Program-made: the position numbers and the translations under genes | Source: an uncultured Oscillospiraceae bacterium | GTDB lineage: Bacteria; Bacillota; Clostridia; Oscillospirales; Oscillospiraceae | Direction: 5' to 3' | Assembly: GCA_959022875.1 (NCBI GenBank) | Contig: CAUFAM010000075.1 | Location: 1-6,175, forward strand | DNA: 6,175 bases | Notes under the pieces: model-generated | What the model saw: only the letters and a program-made list of their open reading frames with translations | Database searches by the model: none | What the model was told of the DNA's origin: nothing | Shown: in pieces, positions 1 through 4,834 of the stretch | Numbering within the stretch: the stretch's first letter is position 1 | Layout: every line of letters starts with the position of its first letter

Positions 1-696
1 GGCGTCGAAGATGGCCTGGAAGATGTCCTTGAAGGTGTGGTCGTACTGCTTGGAGATGGTGTCCTTGGTGGCGAACCACAGGTCCTGTTTGGTGTCAATG
101 GCGTACTGGAAGCAGGAACGGGCGAAGGAGGCGATGGAGCTGTCCTTGTTGTACTGCCCTTGGAGCACGCCGGAGCACTCAAAGTCGTAGACGGTCTGGC
201 GGAATTCCTCCTTCCCGTCCGCGCCGGTGAACACCAGCTCGGCCCTGCCGGGGCCGGGCACCCGGTACTCGGTGCACCTATAAACGTCGCCGTAGGCGTG
301 GCGCGCGATGGTGATGGGATGCTTCCAGGTCTTGACCACCGGGGAGATGCCCCTGACCATGATAGGGGCGCGGAACACGGTGCCGTCCAGGATGGCGCGG
401 ATGGTGCCGTTGGGAGACTTCCACATCTGGGAGAGCCGGTACTCCTCCACCCGCTGGGCGTTGGGGGTGATGGTGGCGCACTTGACCGCCACGCCGTACT
501 TCTTGGTGGCCTCGGCGGAGTCCACGGTCACCTGGTCCTTCGTCCGCTCCCGCTCGGGCAGGCCCAGGTCGTAATACTCGGTTTTCAGGTCGATGTAGGG
601 CAGGAGCAGCTCGTCCTTGATCTGCTGCCACAGCACGCGGGTCATCTCGTCCCCGTCCATCTCCACCAGCGGGGTAGTCATCTGAATCTTTTCCAT
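1..696 (-). CDS. icd: NADP-dependent isocitrate dehydrogenase, eukaryote-like type, N-terminal part
   Basis: This enzyme oxidatively decarboxylates isocitrate to 2-oxoglutarate in the cytoplasm with NADP+, feeding glutamate synthesis and supplying NADPH. The 232 visible residues follow the homodimeric eukaryote-like family closely: VEMDGDEMTR (11-20), KCATITP (72-78), RVEEYRL (82-88), KSPNGTIR (93-100), HAYGDVYR (133-140) and KDIFQAIFDA at the edge. Numbering coincides with human IDH1, so the known substrate-contact positions Thr77, Ser94, Asn96, Arg100, Arg109, Arg132 and Tyr139 are all present. The ATG is chosen because an AGGAGG lies 5 nt upstream (702-707 on the plus strand) and the family N-terminus begins there. 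The family is usually about 400-415 residues, so roughly 175 residues, including the metal-binding aspartates of the C-terminal half, lie outside the window. It is transcribed divergently from the MATE gene. The family call is very secure; activity cannot be judged without the rest. Confidence 0.96.
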   Translation of the reverse strand, partial: MEKIQMTTPLVEMDGDEMTRVLWQQIKDELLLPYIDLKTEYYDLGLPERERTKDQVTVDSAEATKKYGVAVKCATITPNAQRVEEYRLSQMWKSPNGTIRAILDGTVFRAPIMVRGISPVVKTWKHPITIARHAYGDVYRCTEYRVPGPGRAELVFTGADGKEEFRQTVYDFECSGVLQGQYNKDSSIASFARSCFQYAIDTKQDLWFATKDTISKQYDHTFKDIFQAIFDA

Positions 697-737
697 GGTC
701 TCCTCCTCGGTTGGTTTTATCGCATTTCCTGGGCCAA

Positions 738-766
738 ATTATACCCCCATCCGTCAAAAATGGCTA
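738..766 (-). promoter_or_regulatory. Putative SigA promoter of icd
   Basis: Read on the minus strand there is a perfect TATAAT (743-738) and, 17 nt upstream, TAGCCA (766-761), which matches 4 of 6 bases of TTGACA. Transcription would start near 731, giving a leader of about 35 nt before the icd ATG. A TTGACG also occurs upstream of the -10, but only 8 nt away, which is too close to act with it. Confidence 0.6.
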
Positions 767-788
767 GGGATTCCGTGTGTTTTGCCTC

Positions 789-818
789 TTGTCCCGCCCG
801 GGTTAGATCGGCTATACT
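789..818 (+). promoter_or_regulatory. Putative SigA promoter of the MATE gene
   Basis: TTGTCC (789-794, 4 of 6 matches to TTGACA) is followed after 18 nt by TATACT (813-818, 5 of 6 matches to TATAAT). The start of transcription would be near 825, about 28 nt before the GTG start codon. It lies back to back with the icd promoter, with about 22 nt between the two -35 boxes. Confidence 0.5.
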
Positions 819-840
819 GGAACACAGCCACAAAGAGAAA

Positions 841-846
841 AGAGGA
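841..846 (+). promoter_or_regulatory. Ribosome binding site fixing the GTG start of the MATE gene
   Basis: AGAGGA lies 7 nt before GTG at 854. No in-frame ATG is available near the expected N-terminus: the next one downstream falls inside the first membrane segment, and the upstream one at 695 lies before the promoter. This site therefore decides for a GTG start. Confidence 0.6.
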
Positions 847-853
847 TTGTCCC

Positions 854-2173
854 GTGTTCAGCAAGCAGGCCCTGCGCAGGCTCATTCTGCCCTTAATTAT
901 CGAACAGTTTCTGGCTGTCATGGTGGGTATGGCGGACATCATGATGGTCTCCTCCGCCGGAGAGGCCGCAGTCTCCAGCGTGGCGCTGGTGGATCTCATC
1001 AACGTCCTGATCATCAACATCTTTGCCGCCCTGGCCACCGGGGGCGCGGTGGTGTGCGCCCAGTCCATCGGCGCCCAAAACCTGGAGCGGGCCAACCGGG
1101 CAGCCAACCAACTTCTGTATATCGTCACCGCCGCTGCCCTGGGGATCATGGTTCTGGTGCTTTTCTGCAAGGCAGGGCTGCTGGGCCTGCTGTTCGGCCA
1201 AGTGGAGCCGGAGGTGATGGAGGGGGCCGTCACCTACTTTGTCATCTCCGCCCTCTCCTACCCCTTCATCGCCGTCTACAACGGCTGCGCCGCCCTGCTG
1301 CGGGCCATGGGCAACTCCAAGGCCTCCATGTGCGTCTCCGCCTACATGAACGGGCAGAACATTGCGGGCAACGCTGTCTTTGTGTTCGTGTTCCACCAGG
1401 GTGTGGCGGGCGTGGCCCTCTCCTCCCTGCTGTCCCGCATCGCGGCCGCCGGACTCATGCTGGCCCTGCTCCACGGCCGGCGCAACCCCGTGCGGGTGTC
1501 CGGCCTGCTCCGCTTCCGATTCGAACCGGCGGTCATGGCACAGATTCTCCGCATCGGCGTGCCCAACAGCCTGGAAAACAGCTTCTTTCAACTGGGCCGG
1601 GTGCTGCTGGTGAGCCTGATCTCCACCTTCGGCACGGCCCAGACCGCCGCCAACGCCGTGGCTAACAACATCGACAATTTCGGCGTCATTCCCGGCCAGG
1701 CCCTGGGCCTTGCTCTCATCACCGTGGTGGGCCAGTGTGTGGGGGCCGGAGACTGGGATCAGGTGCGCGCCTACACCAAGCGGCTGGTCAAGCTCACCTA
1801 CCTGTGTACCTGGGGGCTCAACGCTGCGCTGCTGCTGGGTCTGCCCCTCATCCTGCGCCTCTACAGCCTGACGCCGGAGACCCAGTGGTACGCCGCGGTG
1901 CTCATCTTCATCCACAACGGCTGCGCAATGCTGTTTTGGCCCCTGGCCTTCACCATGCCCAATGCTCTGCGGGCCGCCGGTGACGTGAGGGTGCCCATGG
2001 TCATTTCCATCACCTCCATGCTTGTGGTGCGGGTGGGGGGCAGCTATCTGCTGGGCCTCCACTTCGGCCTGGGCGCCATCGGCGTGTGGCTGGCCATGGT
2101 GGGGGACTGGGTCGTTCGGCTCATCTGCTTCGTGCTCCGCGCCCGAAAAAAGCTGTGGCTGGAGCACCGCTGA
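854..2173 (+). CDS. MATE-family multidrug/cation antiporter
   Basis: This is an inner-membrane transporter of the multidrug and toxic compound extrusion family, which exchanges Na+ or H+ for organic cations or other small molecules. From the GTG start it is 439 residues long, normal for the family (about 440-460), with hydrophobic segments spread over the whole length, consistent with twelve membrane helices. The internal twofold repeat typical of MATE proteins is visible. AQSIGAQNLERANRA (69-83) in the first half matches GQCVGAGDWDQVRAYT (293-308) in the second, and LLRAMGNSKASM (148-159) matches ALRAAGDVRVPM (371-382). Each half starts with a family-like segment (RRLILPLIIEQFL near 8-20; ILRIGVPNSLENSFFQLGR near 231-249). 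The C-terminus is short and basic. It has its own promoter and is followed 2 nt after the stop by a hairpin. Substrate cannot be predicted, and no regulator gene lies beside it. Confidence 0.93.
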   Translation: MFSKQALRRLILPLIIEQFLAVMVGMADIMMVSSAGEAAVSSVALVDLINVLIINIFAALATGGAVVCAQSIGAQNLERANRAANQLLYIVTAAALGIMVLVLFCKAGLLGLLFGQVEPEVMEGAVTYFVISALSYPFIAVYNGCAALLRAMGNSKASMCVSAYMNGQNIAGNAVFVFVFHQGVAGVALSSLLSRIAAAGLMLALLHGRRNPVRVSGLLRFRFEPAVMAQILRIGVPNSLENSFFQLGRVLLVSLISTFGTAQTAANAVANNIDNFGVIPGQALGLALITVVGQCVGAGDWDQVRAYTKRLVKLTYLCTWGLNAALLLGLPLILRLYSLTPETQWYAAVLIFIHNGCAMLFWPLAFTMPNALRAAGDVRVPMVISITSMLVVRVGGSYLLGLHFGLGAIGVWLAMVGDWVVRLICFVLRARKKLWLEHR

Positions 2174-2175
2174 AT

Positions 2176-2205
2176 ACGCGCACCCGAAGCCATTCGGGTG
2201 CGCGT
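2176..2205. repeat. Perfect 13-bp hairpin, copy 1 of a 30-nt direct repeat
   Basis: The arms ACGCGCACCCGAA and TTCGGGTGCGCGT pair without mismatch around the loop GCCA. It starts 2 nt after the MATE stop codon but is followed by CAGCCTG, not by a T-run, so it is unlikely to terminate by itself. The whole 30 nt, loop included, recurs identically at 2411-2440. Confidence 0.9.
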
Positions 2206-2206
2206 C

Positions 2207-2236
2207 AGCCTGTCGAAAAAGTCTTTTCGACAGGCT
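2207..2236. repeat. Perfect 13-bp hairpin with unrelated sequence
   Basis: The arms AGCCTGTCGAAAA and TTTTCGACAGGCT pair perfectly around the loop AGTC. It begins 1 nt after the previous hairpin and has the same 13-4-13 geometry with a different sequence. There is no T-run on either side. Confidence 0.88.
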
Positions 2237-2240
2237 ACTG

Positions 2241-2275
2241 AACTTTTTGAACCTTTTCTAAAGGTTCAAAAAGTT
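2241..2275. repeat. Perfect 16-bp AT-rich hairpin
   Basis: The arms AACTTTTTGAACCTTT and AAAGGTTCAAAAAGTT pair without mismatch around the 3-nt loop TCT. It lies 4 nt after the preceding hairpin. The following GTTTG is a poor U-tract, so a terminator role is doubtful. An AT-rich stem this long stands out against the GC-rich coding sequence nearby. Confidence 0.88.
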
Positions 2276-2293
2276 GTTTGATCCAACGCGAAC

Positions 2294-2324
2294 GGCCCAG
2301 GCCGGTCTCTCTTGGCCTGCGGCC
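2294..2324. repeat. Imperfect GC-rich hairpin
   Basis: GGCC-CAGGCC (2294-2303) can pair with GGCCTG-C-GGCC (2314-2324), giving ten base pairs interrupted by a single bulged C at 2320, around a 10-nt pyrimidine-rich loop. Confidence 0.6.
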
Positions 2325-2335
2325 AATTCACCTCC

Positions 2336-2356
2336 AGGGAACCCTGACGGTTCCCT
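2336..2356. repeat. Perfect 8-bp hairpin
   Basis: AGGGAACC (2336-2343) and GGTTCCCT (2349-2356) pair perfectly around the loop CTGAC. It is part of the hairpin array between the MATE and YeiH-like genes. Confidence 0.65.
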
Positions 2357-2370
2357 TTCACACTATCCTT

Positions 2371-2395
2371 CCCTCCGAATCCTTTCGCTAGAGGG
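2371..2395. repeat. Bulged stem-loop
   Basis: CCCTC (2371-2375) can pair with GAGGG (2391-2395), and CGAA (2376-2379) with TTCG (2384-2387) around the loop TCCT, leaving CTA (2388-2390) bulged. It is weaker than its neighbours and could be chance, though its place in the array favours real structure. Confidence 0.4.
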
Positions 2396-2410
2396 TTTAT
2401 CAACAGCCTC

Positions 2411-2447
2411 ACGCGCACCCGAAGCCATTCGGGTGCGCGTTTTCTTT
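2411..2447 (+). terminator. Intrinsic terminator, copy 2 of the 30-nt hairpin
   Basis: The same hairpin as at 2176-2205 (13-bp stem, GCCA loop) is followed here by TTTCTTT, which makes a credible Rho-independent terminator for plus-strand transcripts from the MATE gene. The U-tract overlaps the last bases of the convergent YeiH-like gene, whose stop codon is at 2448-2446. Read on the minus strand the hairpin has no T-run after it. Confidence 0.75.
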
Positions 2448-3474
2448 ACCAGAGGTCCAGCGCGAACTGCATGCCCAGGCTCACTGCCGTGATGGCCGCC
2501 CAGCAGCACAAGCCCATCAGAATGGGTCTGCCGCCGGTCCTGACGAGTTTGATCAGATCGGTATTGAGCCCAATGGCCGCCATGGCCATGATGATGAAGA
2601 ACTTGGACAGCTCCTTAAAAGGAGCAAAGGCCGCTGCGTCCACTCCTGCCAGGGACGCCCCCGTAGTAATCAGGGAGGCCAGCATGAAGAACAGGAGGAA
2701 GAAGGGGAACACCCGCCGGAGAGAGAAGCTTCCCTCCCCCGCGCCGCCTGCCCGCCTGGCCCGGGCGGTGCGCCGGAGAGCCAGCGCAAGGGTGATGGGG
2801 ATGATGGCCAGAGTGCGGGTGAGCTTGACAATGGTGGCGGTATCCAGGGTGTTGGCCCCGGGGTGCATTCCGTCCCAGGCCGCGGCAGCGGCCGTGACGG
2901 AGGAGGTATCATTCACCGCCGTGCCGGCAAAGAGTCCGAAGCCCTCGTTTCCTAGACCCAGCAGGCCGCCCAGGGTGGGGAACAGGAGGGCGGCCGCCAC
3001 ATTGAACAGGAAGATGACCGAGATGGACTGGGCGATCTCCTCGTCGTCCGCGCCGATGACCGGGGCGGTGGCCGCGATGGCGGAGCCGCCGCAGACGGAT
3101 GAGCCCACCCCCACCAGGGTGGAGATGTTGGAGGGGATATGCAGCAGCCTGTGCAGAAGGAAGGACACCACCAGGGAGGAGGTGATGGTGGACAGGATGA
3201 TGGGCAGGGACTGAACGCCCACCTTGGCAACCTCCGACAGATTCAGTCCGAAGCCAAGCAGGATCACGGCATATTGCAGGATTGTTTTTGATGTGTAGGC
3301 GATGCCCGCCTGAGCCCGGCCCTTATCCCGGACAAGCAGGGCGATAGCCATGCCCGCCAGGATGGCGAACACCGGCCCGCCGATGACCGGGAGCGCCCGG
3401 CCCAGCATCCAGCAGGGAATGGCGATGCACAGGCACAGCAGCAGCCCGGTCCCTCTCTCGTTCCAGTGCTTCAT
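2446..3474 (-). CDS. YeiH/UPF0324-family membrane protein (putative sulfate exporter)
   Basis: This is a polytopic membrane protein of the family often labelled putative sulfate exporter; its true substrate is not established for most members. The 342 residues agree with the usual 330-350. Family hallmarks are clear: VGVGSSVCGGSAIAATAP (121-138), the GTAVNDTSSVTAA motif (184-196), KLTRT (217-221) followed by a hydrophobic stretch, and IGLNTDLIKLVRTGGRP (301-317) before the last helix. A basic, glycine-rich loop (about 234-249, RRTARARRAGGAGEGS) divides the protein. The ATG at 3474 is preferred over one 19 codons upstream because it has a GAGAGGAAG ribosome site. The upstream option would also overlap the promoter and add a non-family extension. 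It is transcribed divergently from asnA. In other bacteria such genes often sit beside a LysR-type regulator; none is visible here. Confidence 0.92.
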   Translation of the reverse strand: MKHWNERGTGLLLCLCIAIPCWMLGRALPVIGGPVFAILAGMAIALLVRDKGRAQAGIAYTSKTILQYAVILLGFGLNLSEVAKVGVQSLPIILSTITSSLVVSFLLHRLLHIPSNISTLVGVGSSVCGGSAIAATAPVIGADDEEIAQSISVIFLFNVAAALLFPTLGGLLGLGNEGFGLFAGTAVNDTSSVTAAAAAWDGMHPGANTLDTATIVKLTRTLAIIPITLALALRRTARARRAGGAGEGSFSLRRVFPFFLLFFMLASLITTGASLAGVDAAAFAPFKELSKFFIIMAMAAIGLNTDLIKLVRTGGRPILMGLCCWAAITAVSLGMQFALDLW

Positions 3475-3480
3475 GTCATA

Positions 3481-3488
3481 CTTCCTCT
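3481..3488 (-). promoter_or_regulatory. Ribosome binding site deciding the YeiH-like start
   Basis: On the minus strand AGAGGAAG (3488-3481) lies 6 nt before the ATG at 3474-3472. This supports the shorter reading over the in-frame ATGs at 3531 and 3528. Confidence 0.65.
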
Positions 3489-3507
3489 CTTTCGGATGGG
3501 TGCCCCT

Positions 3508-3536
3508 ATCATACCGTAAAATTTCCATCACGTAAA
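3508..3536 (-). promoter_or_regulatory. Putative SigA promoter of the YeiH-like gene
   Basis: On the minus strand TTTACG (3536-3531, 4 of 6 matches) is followed after exactly 17 nt by TATGAT (3513-3508, 5 of 6 matches). Transcription would begin near 3501, leaving a leader of about 27 nt with the ribosome site. Confidence 0.6.
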
Positions 3537-3541
3537 ATGAT
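3515..3541. promoter_or_regulatory. Operator-like repeats over the YeiH-like promoter
   Basis: CGTAAAAT occurs twice, at 3515-3522 and 3531-3538, 16 nt apart. One copy lies next to the -10 box and the other overlaps the -35 box. ATCA (3527-3530) and TGAT (3538-3541) also form a short inverted repeat 7 nt apart over the -35. A regulator bound here would be expected to block or modulate the promoter. The DNA-binding protein is unknown and the repeats are short. Confidence 0.35.
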
Positions 3542-3552
3542 ACTTATTTATT

Positions 3553-3565
3553 TTTCTATAAGAAA
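3553..3565. repeat. Short AT-rich palindrome between divergent promoters
   Basis: TTTCT, the spacer ATA and AGAAA form a perfect 5-bp inverted repeat inside an AT-rich run (about 3541-3573) between the YeiH-like and asnA promoters. It could be a protein site or an UP-like element, but its low complexity makes chance a fair explanation. Confidence 0.25.
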
Positions 3566-3596
3566 TATTTATTGCTTCTTTCCCCCGTTTCCTCCC

Positions 3597-3625
3597 TTGC
3601 CCCCGGAGCGCTTTTCCTGTATAAT
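3597..3625 (+). promoter_or_regulatory. Putative SigA promoter of asnA
   Basis: TTGCCC (3597-3602, 4 of 6 matches) is followed after 17 nt by a perfect TATAAT (3620-3625), itself preceded by TG directly at the -10 edge. Transcription would start near 3632, leaving a leader of only about 36 nt. That is too short for a T-box riboswitch. Confidence 0.65.
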
Positions 3626-3667
3626 GTGGTACAGTATTGCGCAACTGCGTGGAAAGGGAGCCTTTTT

Positions 3668-4681
3668 ATGCTGCAAACGGTCATTCCACAGGGGTACGCC
3701 CCCTGTCTGAACCTCTATGACACTCAAAAGGCCATTGGCCTGCTCAAGCGCCTGTTTGAGGATACGCTGGGCGGCGCGCTGCACCTGCGCCGGGTCTCCG
3801 CCCCCCTGTTTGTGGAGGCCTCCACCGGCCTGAACGACGATCTCAACGGCGTGGAGCGGGCCGTCTCCTTCGACATTCCCGACGCCGGGCGGGACGCACA
3901 GGTGGTCCACTCCCTGGCCAAGTGGAAGCGGATGGCCCTCTACCGCTACCAGTTCTCCGTGGGTGAGGGCCTCTACACCGATATGAACGCCATCCGCCGG
4001 GACGAGGAGCTGGACAACCTGCACTCCGTCTATGTGGATCAGTGGGACTGGGAGAAGATCATTGCCCCCCGGGACCGGAACGCCGACTATCTCCGGCAAA
4101 CCGTGCGCACCATTGTCTCTGCCATGGCAGAGACCCAGCACACCCTGCGCTCGGTCTTTCCCCAACTCACCGCTCTTCCTCCGCTGGGGACGGAGGTCTC
4201 CTTCGTCACCACCCAGGAGCTGGAGGAGCTCTGGCCCGACCGCTCCCCCAAGGAGCGGGAGGATGCCTGGGTGAAAGAGCATCCCGTCACCTTCCTGATG
4301 GGCATCGGCGGCGCGCTCAAGTCGGGCCGCCCACACGACGGCCGGGCCCCCGACTACGACGACTGGACCCTCAACGGGGATATCCTGGTGTGGAACCCAG
4401 TGCTGGAGCGGGCTTTTGAGCTGTCCTCCATGGGCATCCGGGTGGACGCCGCCGCCCTGGACCGTCAGCTCACCCTCGCCGGGTGCGAGGCACGGCGGGA
4501 GCTTCCCTTCCACAAGCTGCTGCTGGAGGGCAAGCTGCCCCTCACCATCGGCGGCGGCATCGGCCAGTCCCGCCTGTGCATGCTCCTGCTGGGCAAGGCC
4601 CACATCGGCGAGGTGCAGGCCAGTGTCTGGGATGAACAGACCATCCAGGCCTGTCGCGACGCCGGGGTGATTCTGCTGTAA
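3668..4681 (+). CDS. asnA: Aspartate-ammonia ligase (asparagine synthetase A)
   Basis: AsnA makes L-asparagine from aspartate, ammonia and ATP (forming AMP and pyrophosphate) in the cytoplasm. It is related in fold to class II aminoacyl-tRNA synthetases. The 337 residues match the usual length (330 in E. coli), and conserved blocks run through the protein in order: VHSLAKWKR (80-88), GEGLYTDM (99-106), LHSVYVDQWDWE (118-129), FLMGIGGAL (209-217), DYDDW (229-233), NGDILVWNPVLERAFELSSM (236-255) and TIGGGIGQSRLCMLLL (293-308). The last is the class II-like ATP-site motif. The ATG at 3668 is chosen over an upstream in-frame ATG at 3572 because it has GGGAG 7 nt upstream and because 3572 precedes the promoter. 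It appears to be transcribed alone. The gene is intact and all motifs look functional. Confidence 0.97.
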   Translation: MLQTVIPQGYAPCLNLYDTQKAIGLLKRLFEDTLGGALHLRRVSAPLFVEASTGLNDDLNGVERAVSFDIPDAGRDAQVVHSLAKWKRMALYRYQFSVGEGLYTDMNAIRRDEELDNLHSVYVDQWDWEKIIAPRDRNADYLRQTVRTIVSAMAETQHTLRSVFPQLTALPPLGTEVSFVTTQELEELWPDRSPKEREDAWVKEHPVTFLMGIGGALKSGRPHDGRAPDYDDWTLNGDILVWNPVLERAFELSSMGIRVDAAALDRQLTLAGCEARRELPFHKLLLEGKLPLTIGGGIGQSRLCMLLLGKAHIGEVQASVWDEQTIQACRDAGVILL

Positions 4682-4682
4682 C

Positions 4683-4698
4683 GCCGCGTCCGGCTTTT
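4683..4698 (+). terminator. Weak terminator-like stem after asnA
   Basis: GCCG and CGGC form a 4-bp stem around CGTC, followed by TTTT, starting 1 nt after the asnA stop codon. The stem is short, so it is at best a weak terminator. The larger hairpin downstream may assist. Confidence 0.25.
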
Positions 4699-4710
4699 GG
4701 TAAAAGTGGA

Positions 4711-4744
4711 ACACGGGGCGGCCTATGAGTGGGCCGCCCCGCGT
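4711..4744. terminator. Strong GC-rich hairpin without U-tract after asnA
   Basis: CGGGGCGGCC (4714-4723) pairs perfectly with GGCCGCCCCG (4732-4741) around an 8-nt loop. Two more outer pairs follow past one A/C mismatch. It sits 30 nt after the asnA stop. No T-run follows on the plus strand (the next bases are CTGCCTGCGG), so it may protect the 3' end or pause polymerase rather than act as a classic terminator. Confidence 0.5.
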
Positions 4745-4765
4745 CTGCCTGCGGTGCAAAAGTGC

Positions 4766-4795
4766 TTGTACGCTCTCCTCCGGCTATGGTACACT
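4766..4795 (+). promoter_or_regulatory. Putative extended -10 promoter of the RpiR-like gene
   Basis: TTGTAC (4766-4771) is followed after 18 nt by TACACT (4790-4795). A TG at 4787-4788 forms an extended -10 and compensates for weak hexamers. Transcription would start near 4802, about 33 nt before the ATG. Confidence 0.45.
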
Positions 4796-4834
4796 AGCAG
4801 GCGAACCGAATCTTTGCACACGGAAAGGACCACC

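Larger units (their letters stand above)
2174..2445. other. Noncoding, hairpin-rich gap between convergent genes
   Basis: This 272-nt stretch separates the 3' ends of the MATE and YeiH-like genes. I see no credible gene or promoter in it. It holds at least six consecutive inverted repeats (2176-2205, 2207-2236, 2241-2275, 2294-2324, 2336-2356, 2371-2395), then an identical copy of the first one at 2411-2440 with a U-tract. The hexamer CAGCCT occurs directly after the first outer hairpin (2206-2211) and again 1 nt before the last (2404-2409). Removing 2176-2410 would leave a simple terminator 2 nt after the MATE stop codon. The block therefore looks like an inserted or duplicated 235-nt unit, possibly a REP/MITE-like interspersed element. 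That interpretation is inference. Confidence 0.7.

Noticed and set aside
695..853. Upstream in-frame ATG extension of the MATE protein
   Set aside because: It would start before the predicted promoter and overlap the icd start. The 53 extra residues do not resemble a MATE N-terminus, and the GTG at 854 has a ribosome site.
37..1665. 542-codon open frame on the plus strand across icd and the MATE gene
   Set aside because: It runs antisense to icd and out of frame through the MATE gene, with low-complexity Gly/Arg/His/Pro-rich translation. It is an artefact of GC-rich coding sequence.
893..2167. 424-codon open frame antisense to the MATE gene
   Set aside because: The translation is His/Gln/Gly-rich with no recognisable domain, while the plus-strand frame has clear MATE repeats.
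2176..2440. CRISPR array
   Set aside because: There are only two copies of the repeat, each a perfect self-contained hairpin, and the interval between them is filled with other hairpins rather than spacers. No cas genes are present.
2274..2492. 72-codon frame in the hairpin-rich gap
   Set aside because: It crosses several perfect stem-loops and the terminator and overlaps the 3' end of the YeiH-like gene. No ribosome site was seen, so the region is better read as structured noncoding DNA.
2471..3214. 247-codon plus-strand frame inside the YeiH-like gene
   Set aside because: It is a shadow of the conserved minus-strand membrane protein, rich in Arg/Ala/Pro/Met and without family features.
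3569..4759. 396-codon open frame antisense to asnA
   Set aside because: AsnA on the plus strand is unmistakable. The antisense frame has no domain or ribosome site and spans an intergenic region.
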